The notes beneath the pieces are model-generated. The model did no database searches, was not told the DNA's origin, and worked only from the letters and a program-made list of their open reading frames with translations. Below, in pieces: positions 1 through 11,000 of a stretch of 64,000 nt of DNA. The stretch comes from Ectocarpus siliculosus (Eukaryota > Sar > Phaeophyceae > Ectocarpales > Ectocarpaceae): contig FN649759.1 of the NCBI GenBank assembly GCA_000310025.1, positions 92,282-156,281 of the forward strand, in the 5' to 3' direction. Numbering within the stretch: the first letter of the stretch is position 1; each line of letters begins with the position of its first letter. The position numbers and the translations under genes were made by a program.

Positions 1-60
1 GTGGGGGGGGTTCAGGGGGGGAAAAAAACACAGGCGGGGGGGGGGGGGGGGGGGGGGGCA
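1..60. other. Poly-G tract at the window edge
   Basis: Long G runs, including about 25 G in a row near 33-58, give open frames of glycine codons. Other G or C runs occur at 1098-1112 and 1277-1289. These may be low-accuracy bases; no gene is claimed here. Confidence 0.6.
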
Positions 61-314
61 CCGCAGGATGCACGAGTCAGAACTTTTCGTTACCATGGAA
101 CGTGCAAAGGGTCGCTGTTCTGCAAGTTCCGCCATGTGCGAGGCAGTGGCGGCGGCGGCGGTGCCTCGCGCGTCAGGTGGCGGTGGGACCTCGGCCTCAG
201 CGGCTGATGATGTGGGCACTCAGCAGCGGTCGCGGCGGGGCGGTGTCTTGGGGGCGGTGTTGCAACAGGGAGTTCGTTTGGTCCCGCAATGGGGGGGGGT
301 AAGCGGACATACTT

Positions 315-915
315 TTTTTCTTGAGCTCACGTGCTTGAATATTCTTTTCGACGCGAGCAGCCGAGAATTGTTTGCGGAGCCCAAAATTGTCGACGCATGA
401 GGTTCATGGTTTGCGTCGGGGGGGACGGAGCGCTTATTCGGGGAGCGGAACAGTTGCTTCAGTCGGCGCAGTGGCCGTTGGCGGATCGGGTGGAGGCGCG
501 TTTTCGCTCTGCGAAAGGGGATCAGTTTCGGAATGGTGGTACGTGCACGCAGACCCGCCACGGCCGGTGTTGTCGGGGGCGGTGCAGTGGATGTGATGGT
601 CGAGCTGCTTTCCCTTTATTACCTATTTTGGCTTCGTATGCACCTTTGGTTGCTTTCGGTGTCGGTTAGGGCCTGTGGGCCAAGTGGGTTCAAGGATCAG
701 GCGAACGTGGCGCACTTGGCGGGTTTGCAGCCCTTCGAGTACGCGCTGCACGACCTTCGGATTGGGGGCGCAACCTACTTGGCGGCGGGGGGTGCGTCAC
801 CGGAGGTTCTCCGTAGGGAGGGGCGATGGTCGGAGGAGACCAGTGTCATGTTCGGAACGTGGCGAGTGACGCGTCGTGGGTGTCGGAAGTGTTGGGGCGA
901 ATGCTGAGAGCGTGA
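315..915 (+). pseudogene. Decayed tyrosine recombinase (DIRS/Crypton-like integrase), C-terminal half
   Basis: Pieces of one recombinase lie in order in three plus frames. RELFAEP (about 350-390) fits the region of the first catalytic arginine. A FRSAKGDQ stretch follows near 505-530. HDLRIGGATYLAAGG at 749-793 and EGRWS just after match the HxxR box and the following GRW of tyrosine recombinases. The last part, ASWVSEVLGRM, ends at a stop at 913-915. At least three frameshifts separate the pieces, so this is a dead copy. The expected nucleophilic tyrosine falls near the last frame change (about 845-860) and is not clearly kept. It lies downstream of the last visible PP2A exon, either in that gene's last intron or beyond its end. 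The family assignment is from motif memory; a DIRS, Ngaro or Crypton origin cannot be separated. Confidence 0.62.
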
Positions 916-1538
916 CGATGAAGCCGGGGCAGGGTACCAGATGGAGTGGTCCGCGTTGGACACCGGCGAGACAGCAAGTGGTCGGCGCGTCAAGTGTTTG
1001 GTTTCCGGGGCGTAAGTACGCGTCGAGAAACAAGGGGCGGCGTGAACTCTACAGCGGGCTTTACGTATATTCTGGTGCATAGTAGGCCTGCCGGAGTGGG
1101 GGGGGGGGGGGGGCAGTATGACACACTAAATAGCTTCTGTGTTGGGGGCAAACAGAATTTTACCTTCCTGCCTGTTGGGTGGCTGGTGTTTAGACTGATC
1201 GGGAAGGTGTAGACCGGGGGTGTGATTTGTGTTGCCCCGGTTTCCGTTTTTTTCCCCTCCCCCTTTGGGGAGCAAAGGGGGGGGGGGGTACGCGGGAAAA
1301 TAAAAGACACACTTCGAGAGCATCGAGAAAATGAACAGTTTCCCCGGCATCCCTAGCCTGCCTCCAGAACCATCGCCGGCTAAACCTACTCACTGCCAAA
1401 CAACGGGGACCCCAAACGGCAGCACATTTGCATATATGGAACGATAACTCCCCCCCCCGGCTCTCCCAGAAATGCAACAAAAGAGGTACGTCGGCTTCAA
1501 TGACGGGCGCAACGTGTGGTGTAGTGTCCCATACATAC

Positions 1539-4500
1539 CTGATTGTGAGTCCATTGGTAGCCCTCCATCACCAGCTGGTGAGCTCGCGCGATGAACATCA
1601 AGCCATTGGTGTGGTTGAATTGCTCCGTGATGTCCTAAAATGTAGATAGAACGGGGACGGCGATTAAGAAACACGCATAGACAGGCGACGGCGATCGTAC
1701 CTGCCGATTGGACTACAACAAAAAATAAAAACTTCGACTGCGAACGTCAAGCCGATGACGAAAAAAGCGTGGTATCTACGACTTCGAAAAAACAATGTTG
1801 TGTTCCTAAGGGTCAAGGTACAGCCAGCGCATACTCTGCCACATTCGAAACTCCGGTTGCTACTCAAACAACCCTTGCAATTGTGTGTCAGTGAGGTGGG
1901 CCGGCGGTTGTGTTTTAACGTCAAAACAGAAGACGTAAACAGAAAAACACATGAGTTGTGCTCCAAAACCATGTCACAATGTCATTCCCAAGTGTCGACA
2001 TCTACGACATCTACAGACAGAGCGTCTCTCTCGCTACAAGGAAAGTTTATATGCCCGAAAGGGTACTCCGTCCCCCTGGGGATCATTCCCCCCAACTATT
2101 CTATTTTCAAGTGTCGAGACATCTACGACATCCGGCGGCGCCTACTCGGCGACACTCGAAAATCCGACTGCTACCTCAAACAACCCCTGCGATTGTGTGT
2201 CAGTGAGGTGGGCCGGCGGTTGTGTTATAAAGTCAAGACATAAGACAAAAAAAAAAACTCACGTGCTCCAAAACCACGTCATCAAGTCATTCCCAAGTGT
2301 CGACATCTACGACATCTACGGACCAAGCACCTGACTCTCGCGCGCGAACCTACCTGCCCGAACGTGTACCCCACCCGCATGGGGGACGTTCTCCTAGACC
2401 AATGTATTTTCAAGTGCCGACATCTAAGGACTGAGCGTCCCCCCCGCGACAAGGAAAGTTTATCTGCTTGAAAGTGTCTCCGCCCCCCTGGGGAACATTC
2501 CCCTGAACCACAATATTTTCAAGTGTCGAGACATCTACGGCATCTACGGACTCGTCATTTCCCTCGTGCGAGAACGCACCTGCCCAAATGTGTACCCCGC
2601 CCCTCTGGGAGAGATGCCCCAACCGCACCGGTCGTCCGGGTCCGACCAAACCAGGTCGCACATAGGGCCCTCGTGGGGCACCTGCACGCAGCAAGTCAGG
2701 GTTGGTTGGTTGGTTGGGGGGTCACGTCAAATCACGCAATGGTCGCATCACCCTTCATGCTCACCGCCATCGCCTGCTACATATCGCTACACCAATCAAG
2801 GAGTTGTTTACCCTTACACACTAGGATTGCGCATCGATACCGCTGTGGAGCATCCACCATCACGCCCCCAACGCACCTCCTGTATCCTGTCCAAGGCCCG
2901 GGCGTGGTCCAGCGTGTCTATGGATGGCGAAAGGCCTCCATGGAGACAGAAGATCTGCGAGAATATCAACAACGATGAAAAACAAACACCGTCAACAACC
3001 AGGGACATTCTGAAGGAAGTGTATGGTAAATCGTCCCTGCACCCAGTACAAGGCCGCATAGTGACACAGGGATTTGGCCGGCCATTTTACGTCGGGCACC
3101 CAGCGCCAACAACTTGGAAAATTCCATCTGTATCACGCCATTTCACCGGCCGAATACAACAACTAGTACTGCAACATCACCATAAACAGAACCAATGAAA
3201 ATCAAGGGTTCCGGCGTTGGTATCAGGCGTAACTAGGGGTGGGTGGGGAGACCGGTCTTACCTTGCGTGCCTACGAAACGTACGCTGCAAGTTGAGAAAA
3301 CGATGGGTAGACAAGGACATGCAAAAATATGATGGCACGACAGAAACAACGAGGCCTACAAGCAACAACACATCCTAACCGTAGACCATTCTTGACCACC
3401 CAAAAAACCCGACATTGGCAGAAGGTCGCTCTTGGAAGAAGCCCACAAATTACTGCACACGACACAAGATAACACACCCCCCGGACGGATTTTCGAAGCT
3501 CGATTTCTCAACAGCAGCAAAAAGAGTCACAGCGCCGAAAACGGTGGCGTCGAAGCCATCCCGTCGAGAGCATTCCGAAATTGTATCGATTCCTTTATGC
3601 ATCCTCTCGGTCGTGGCGTAATCGAGCTTCGAAAATCGGTCCAGGGGGTGTGTAATCAATCTTGTGTCCTACACGGTATGCACCCTAACGGGGGCTCATT
3701 ACCCCACACCTCTCTCATCCGTGGCCCGCCACCGGGGAGGGAGGGAGGGAGGGAAGACCGGAAGAACTTACCTTGTCTTCGACCAGGGCTGTCATGGGCA
3801 AGTAGTCGAAGAGCTCGGTGAAGCAATTCCACACCGAGGCATTGCCGTACTTGCGGAGGCATTCATCATAGAACCCGTAGACCTGCGTGATCTGGCGGGA
3901 CTCGTGGTTGCCCCGCAGGATGGTGATGCGGTCCTTGAACCGGACCTATTTTTGGGGGCCAACCAAGCGATTTAAGGAAAAATAAGTACACACACAGAAA
4001 GACTACCCATTCGAGATATACCCACAGTCGAACGGGATGTGGTGGAGTCTTTTCTGCCAGCACAGTGATTGGTTAAATCATCGCAGATGGTTTGGGGGGG
4101 CGACATTTAATCTACACGCAACGCAGACACACACGACAACGTGGAATTGCTGTCTTTGAACCGGACCTAGTTTGGAGGGAACGGAGGGAGCCAATCGAGC
4201 GACTTGGAGCCAGGACGTGATCGTTAAGTCATGCTAGTTTTCGACTCGCCGTTTTGTCAAACACACACAATAACGCACCTTGAGGGCAACGAGAAGACTG
4301 ACGACCTCTAGCGAATAGTAACCCCTGTCCACGTAGTCGCCCATGAAGAGGTAGTTCGTCGAAGGGCAGTCACCCCCGATCCGAAAAAGCTCCCTGCCAA
4401 GCGAAAAAGAAAATAATGCACGCACCATGAGACTGATTTCCCGTCTGGTCGACGTAAACAAACACACAGCACACACAAGCAACGTGAACAACAGCAGAAA

Positions 4501-7170
4501 CAAATCAAACCCGCAGAACACGAATGCGAAAAACAGAGAGCTAGGTTTAGCCGCCGCCGCCGCCGCCGAAAAAACACACACGAGCACTTTGACCCACGCT
4601 AAACGCCCGCCCCAACAGCGCCACGAACAACTCCAATCCCTCCACGCCGCGAGAGCGAGGGGAAACCGAAAGCTCCACTCACAGCAAGTCATAGAACTGT
4701 CCGTGAATATCCCCGCAGATTGTTACCGGGCATCGCACCGGCTGTACGTTTGATTCCGAGCCTAAGATCTCCCTCGCCTGGGGAGAAAAAATAAGAAGGA
4801 AGGGGGGCGGGGGCAGGACACAAATGAGTCAGACAGGACACAATTTTCAATTGTGGGGGTCGCGTGCGTGCCCACGATCTATTTATTAGCGTGCCGTGGT
4901 CTTTTTTCCGGAGAGAAATTTCAGTCTCAAGCACGTCACCATGCTTTCCCCACGGTGGAATCGACACACTTATTTTCAAGTTACGGTATAAGGATACATC
5001 GTCAATACCATCGAACACTTTCACCAGAGGAGAGAGAGAGAGAGAGAGAGAGGCAAACAGAGAGAGCGAGAGGGCCGGAGACACTGGTACGTCGTGAACG
5101 CTTTGCAAGACTTTCATCTAGTACAGAAGAGCACGAGGAGTGAGTGAGAGCGAGAGCGAGAGAGAGAGAGACCAAATGCACACGAGCGCTGTCTCCGGAT
5201 GATGGTGCTTGAGAGAAGAAAGTTCATGGTACATACTTGCAGGACAGGTCAAGAACAGGGCAACAGCCTACTGCAACTGCCACGTTTCCTGCTAAAACTC
5301 GGACGTTGTAATTCTGCCGGCGCGCTCCCTCCCCGAGAAAGAGGAGCGACAGCAGTCCCCAGTCCCATCTCCAGAGTCATGCATAGGGGTATGATTCATA
5401 CACAGGAGTATGCACTACGGAGTCCTCCCTACCCCCCGCGCCCATGAGGGATATGCTCCGCCAACAACAAGAACGCATGCAACTTGTGTGTGTCCAGCAA
5501 AGACCAGCGTCAGGTCATTGGCCAGCCCGCACTATAGGAAAACAGCAGTGGAATGTTCTAGTGAGGGCGTTTTGAGTTTTGTTGCTAAACCGTGGCTGGG
5601 GAAGGGGTGTCTATTCCGGTCTCTCCCCGATGACCCTCCCTCGGTAGTTTCATCATTTTTCTTGATTACCAGTAAGGTCGCGAGTCAGCGCACAGGGTTG
5701 AGATCGATTTTCAAAGCGCAATTCCTCCACAACCATGAGGGTGCGAGCGCCAACTGATACTTCTCAGGAAAGCTCTCGATGAGATACTTCCAAAACTGCC
5801 CTTTTCGACAGCAGTGGTATTCTAACCTCCTGGTTGTGGAGAAATTGCGCTTTGACAATCGTTCGCACCCGTGTGCTCTAACTCGCAACCTTACGGTAAC
5901 GAGCACGAAAGACACTCTTCGGGTCGTCGCATCTTCTCATGGCATAGAGTCGCTGGTATACACCGGGAGAATTTTTCATGGTGATATATCTCTCTTGCCC
6001 GGGGAGGGGTGCCTGCAGCGGGTGAGTGCCTTGCATGGCAAACGACGCCCGTTTGTCGGAGAACGGCGCGCCCGCGAGGGGCCCTGCGGAATCACGCAAT
6101 CGCGACCCGCATCGGCAATTCCAACTCATATCAGAGTGGAAAAAAAATATGGCCCTGCTGCTACGACGTGTGGCGGCCTCTGTGACTTGACGTCCGAGTG
6201 CTATTTATTGTATCGTGAAACGTTGCATTACGTGGGGGTGTCTAAGCGGACCAAAATTCGAAGCTACGATGGAGAGAGTTAACCCATCAGAGACCCGCCC
6301 AGAATTTCGTTTGGACTCAGATATGACGTCCGATTGACTTTTTCACTGAAGGGGCAGCAGCAATACACTGAACTGGCGGGCAGCGTGTACGTTGCTGGTC
6401 AGTGCTTCTTGAGCCATATCGCTTGGAGAGTACGTGCGCATCACGTGCATCAGGTTTGTGACTCCCGCATGGTCCTACTGCTGCTGCTCCGGTTCACGAG
6501 CAAAAGCGAGGTACCTATATTAGGGGCTCTTTCCGCTGAACGAATTGCAGAGACCCATTTCTGCAAGTTTCTGGGAGCTGTTTGGACCCTGTTTGAAACT
6601 GCACAAAGGAGCGGAATTGGACGACATCCATGCTCTTTGTGTACGATTTTCAGAGGCAGGTGTCGCGAAAAAGAGAGGTATGTACACGCAGAGAGACCAA
6701 GCGGAGAGCAAGATGTGTCTCAAAGGACTCCCGAAAAAGCGGCAGGAGCATCATTGTTTTTGTTGTTGCGCCTGAGGGGGCGTGGTAATCTCGCAGCAGC
6801 CTTTTTTGCGCACCGAGCTCATTTTGCTTTGTCCTATAAGCATACTACTGCTGTGCACATCTCTTTAGGATATGCAGGGAGGGTGGCGATGAGCGCAAGG
6901 GACTTCGCGCGTAGGTATGTTCGCAGTGCCGTCACACAACAAACAGTGCAACACGCCCTCCCCCTGATCCGTCCTCGTAACCAGCGAGCAAGCAAGCGTC
7001 TTGTTCTCTCAACTCGCGCGTCTGTCTCACACACATAGGTTTCAGAAAAACGCTCCCTCCGTACATACCTTCTGGCAAAGACTCAAAATATCCTTCTCGG
7101 GAAGGATGCCCCCCGTTCGCAAAACATCAATCTGCTTGTCCAAGATGGCGAACTCTCCGCTGCCGTTCAT
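1539..7170 (-). CDS. PP2A-type serine/threonine protein phosphatase catalytic subunit (3' end not found)
   Basis: Seven exons join in phase: 7069-7170, 4683-4777, 4279-4393, 3772-3945, 2877-2954, 2580-2681 and 1539-1634, giving about 254 residues. All introns read GT-AG. The start ATG at 7170 opens a short leader before LDKQIDVL, the usual PPP N-terminus. Metal-ligand motifs are all present: GDIHGQ (exon 2), GDYVDRG (exon 3), RGNHESR (exon 4), CLHGGLSPS (exon 5) and RAHQL (exon 7). [15 protein letters not shown] and [14 protein letters not shown] point to PP2A more than PP4 or PP6. The enzyme would dephosphorylate phospho-Ser/Thr with scaffold and regulatory subunits in cytosol and nucleus. 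The usual 309 residues are not reached: about 55 C-terminal residues, including the methylated TPDYFL-type tail, are not visible from 1538 down to 1. The usual DLLWSDP reads DLVWSDP. Upstream is a CTG-rich leader shared with a divergent gene. Confidence 0.9.
1843..2580. repeat. Tandem repeat made from the PP2A exon 6 donor region, within intron 6
   Basis: Units of 109-118 bp start with AAGTGTCGACATCTACGACA-like sequence at about 1990, 2108, 2295, 2411 and 2520. Each carries a decayed reverse-strand copy of the end of exon 6 (the GAGYTFGQ region) and the intron start. The copy near 2345-2400 still reads GYTFGQ followed by a GT donor; the others have lost it. A higher-order unit of about 310 bp is also seen: the block at 1843-1920 recurs at 2153-2230. 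The live exon 6 is at 2580-2681. Confidence 0.8.
5712..5856. repeat. Imperfect inverted repeat in PP2A intron 1
   Basis: A stretch at about 5712-5742 (core CAAAGCGCAATTCCTCCACA) returns as its reverse complement at about 5826-5856, with two or three mismatches and about 90 bp between. The arm is about 30 bp. It could be a foldback element or a transcribed hairpin. The rest of the 2.3-kb intron (4778-7068) shows GA-rich runs near 5027-5052 and 5148-5172 and no gene. Confidence 0.65.
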
Positions 7171-7205
7171 GCTTCCCCCCCCCGCGCGATGTCCAGCCCC
7201 CTCCT

Positions 7206-7233
7206 TGGGTTGCCACAGCAGCAACAGCAACAG

Positions 7234-7264
<31 letters not shown>

Positions 7265-7266
7265 GA
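7206..7266. repeat. CAG/CTG microsatellite in the PP2A 5' leader
   Basis: An interrupted run of CAG and CAA triplets lies just upstream (minus sense) of the PP2A start at 7170. It opens a plus-strand frame of glutamines and a minus-strand frame of leucines. Neither is taken as coding. A GA microsatellite lies at 7677-7721. Confidence 0.75.
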
Positions 7267-7687
7267 AGGGACTTCCTAACGACAGCAGTCTCCCCCGCTA
7301 GAGGACACCCGCTACGTCCGCGAGCAGAGAGTCTTGGCAGGTCTCTCCCTTCCCGTCAAGATTTGGGCGCAACGCCGAGCCGAGACGTCACCTCTAGAGA
7401 GCGCTCGACTTGTCTCAGCCCCACAAGGCTTCCCTCTCTTCTTTTCCGCAGGCGCTTTTTTTGCAATGTGTGGCCTCTGCCTGCTTGCCACCGCTCCCTC
7501 AGTATGGGTCCCCGCAGTCTAGAATGCCACAATGTAAGTACGTGCCATCACCGAGCCCCAGGGCGGCGTTTCATTCATGTCCCTGTGCCACAGGTCTGGG
7601 TTGTGTTCAGCGACCAGAAGGGGAAGAGGACAAGGCACCCTGTTCTACCCCCGCGTGTGAGACGATCGTGACCAGCGGAGAGAGAGA

Positions 7688-7720
<33 letters not shown>

Positions 7721-8025
7721 GAGCACGGCTGCAGTCGAAAGGCTTTTCTCAATGTGTGACTGAAATGTTCCCAATGCCCGACAAGGAGGTCGGGTGCGGT
7801 GAAGGGCCGCCGTATCATGGGTCATCTGTCCGCAGATCGACGGCTCCGTCGACTTCGCACCACCTGAGGCGTGGACACCCTCGCAGCGGACGCAACAGCA
7901 GCAGTGCCAGCAAGGGTGACCCCGGCAGCAGGCTGCCTGGCGCTCCCGCTCCAAGCAGCGGCAGCGGCGGCGGCAGCAGCCGAAGGAACAACTGCTTTTC
8001 GTCGATCGTCGGCGGCGGCTGGAAC

Positions 8026-11000
8026 ATGAAGTGTGTTCCCTTCTCCGTCCTGGCTACGTTCCTCGTCGTGCGGCAGCTGCTCTCCCTCGAGAGGGCCACC
8101 CTTGTGCCAACGAAACCAGAGGCAGCTGCACCTGGCACCCAGCAGCAGCAGCAGCAGCAGCAGCATCAGAGCAGGGGGGGACCGAAACGGCGCTTCACCG
8201 ACGGACAAATGTCCGCATTGACGGAGACCATTACCACCGGTGTACAGCCTGCGTACCACCACCATGACAAGGTAGGCAGTACAGGCAGTACACATCATTT
8301 CTTTCGTCAAGGCTGTTTCGGCGTGTGCGTGTGATGTGTGATGACACGCACACGCATGCACGCGCGTTGTTTGTAGACGTCCGGTATGGGGGACTGTCTG
8401 TTCGTGCGGAGGTGTTGGCCAACGTCTTGTTCGTTTTGCATGAAGTATGTATCATACATATGCATAGGGGATCGCACACCAGAGAGAAAATACTCCGTAA
8501 CGATTCCGAGTGATTTTGTACAGACGAGAAATTATCATGTGGCAGGAGGGCTACAGCAGTACTTCATGGTGTGTGTGGATGCATCATCACATCCTGGACA
8601 ACACCGGACACGATGTGCTTCTATGCCGATGAACTCCTTGTCCACTTGTTCTCCCTTGCTTTCTCGGCTATATTTACCACAGGGCAGGTAGTACTCCGGA
8701 GTATTTTGACAGCTGATAACAGTACCTCATCCGTTAGACCTCGTCAAGCTCTAGGAAAATTCAATGTCTGCGCGGTGCGTTCGTTTGCAGGCTATTCATA
8801 CGTACATGGTGTTCTTATCACTGCAGCCCTAAGAGTATATCTCTCGGATGTTGGTTCGTTGGTTCATACGTTTGCACCAGGTGCTGCTGTATGAGCGATG
8901 GGATATTAGCACTTGGAAGAAAAGGATGCCTGCTGTACTTGCAAATGAACATTCGAGCAGCAGACCGGACACCTCTCTAACACAACGTTCAACGTTCAAC
9001 GTTCAACGTTCAACGTTGTATGATACGCCAAGTACATAAATAACAACCCAAGCGACTACGCAGAACTAATGCCTCCTCGCCTTCTATCTACATACATAAG
9101 ACGGCGAGATGCCCCTACTCTATCCCCTATTGTTGCCGAGCAGAGCGCAACCTCCGCATCACAGCTCAATCTTTCGACTACTGTTTTTACGTACCACGTC
9201 GGTGATACCCACCAACAGGCGACAAAGCACCGCTTCTCCCCGTTCCCTCTGATGCCCGAGGGGAGCAGCAGAACTTTGACCGCTTTGGCGTAACCGTTGA
9301 CCTCGATGCCAGAACCGCTGCCGTGTGTGTCCTAACCTGGGCAAGTAGACAACCCTAGCACCTAAGCACCTAGCCCATGCACAAAGAGCACACCAAGTAA
9401 GCACGCCTTCGCCAAGACCTACCAGTACAGGAGGAACCGGGCAAATCGAAGCACTGCACCTCTCCACACCAACTATAATATCAACGCGTTCTGCTGAAAC
9501 CGTAAACCGTCTGTGGACCTACGTCTCGCCGCGACTTCAAAACGCTTGGAATCCAATGGTCTGCGCTACGCTTGTGTCATTTGAGTTCGGAAAAAATATC
9601 TTACCGCAGTCGGAGTTTGCGCGTTCAAACAAGCGGAGTTTTTCGCACATCCGCCGGGATTCGGAGAGGAGGCCTGTGCGATCATGGGAACAGCCGTAAC
9701 ATGCTTGTTGCCAACGTTAACGTTGTGCTGTTGGCGTTCCCCCCGGCGCGATACAGCCAGCCTACCCCTGTCAGGACATGCAACATAAACGTTAAGTCCT
9801 TGTCTGTTTGAGCACCTCTAGAGTAGAGTCTTCTGTCATCCTTTGGCGTGATGCGGCACAAACCAGCATGTACGGGGGCAGCATGAGAGTGCAGCCTAAT
9901 CTCGTCAGAGTTGTTGCCTGTACTGCCCGCTGAGAGCCACAGCCCCCGCGTGCGGTTAACGTGTATGGACCACGCAGAGCGTTGTGCAACGCATTACCCA
10001 CCGAACACGAGAACAAACATCCTACGAAGCGACATCACCCCTCTCGAGGACGCGTGGTCAATGGTCTAAGAACCCAGGCAAGCTAAACATGAGTATCCCC
10101 GCGTCCACGTCCCCCGTCCACGTGCCCCGTCCCCCCCCACCAAGGACGATGGTTTTCGAGAAGACCAAGGAGGAGAAATCAACGGTCATGCCCCGGCGGG
10201 TCCATTGACATCTGGATCAACCGCCGAGGACCGAATACCGTCACCGAGCGCATCGGCACGAGCAGCCGCGGCAGCAGGCGGCGGCGGCGGCGGCGGAGAC
10301 TACAGAGATAGTTCGGCAGCAACGCTCGCAAGGGGCGATACTGCGACAGGCGGCGGCGGCGGCGGCGGCGGCTGGAGAGACGAGTACTTTGTCGCTGCTG
10401 CTCCGGCGGGGGCGGCGGCGGCGGTGCCTGGGAGGCGAAAAGCCTCCGTCGTGCTGGGAGTGCCGACGGTGCCGAGGCCGAAGGGGGTGAACTACCTCGA
10501 GCAGACGCTGCAGGCCGTGCTGGCGCAGGTGGACAAGCAGGTGAGGATGGATGGTCAGTCTCGAAGAAATCGGGTACAATGTATGAGTCTGAAGAAATCG
10601 AGATTTGTCTCGAAGGGATCCTGGGGGGCTGTGGCTGCACACGTGCGAAACTGGCTGTAGTCGATCGGTTGTTCGCTGCGTGCTGTGTGTCTTTTTTAGG
10701 CTGCATCGACCGCGCTAACCAGTTGGCGAATGAAAGGACGGCAGTCTCATTGCGGCCAGTATCAGCGATAGCAACAAGCAAAGAACCGCCACCAGCAGGA
10801 GGCACAGCGGGAGTGGCCGTGTCGCGTTAGCCCTAAACATTGGCAGGCACCAACCTCAAGGAGGGGATGTCGATGTCGACACCCCCTCCACTTCGAATGC
10901 TCGTACCGACCGATGGTATTATAGTCGGTGTATTTTGAAACTAGTGGGTGTTGTGCTAGTACGACGCGTCTGCTGTCCACGGTGGGGTTGTGGTTGGTAC

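Noticed and set aside
7189-7671. Plus-strand poly-Q ORF
   Set aside because: It is the opposite strand of the PP2A leader and its CTG microsatellite; the rest of the frame has no conserved features.
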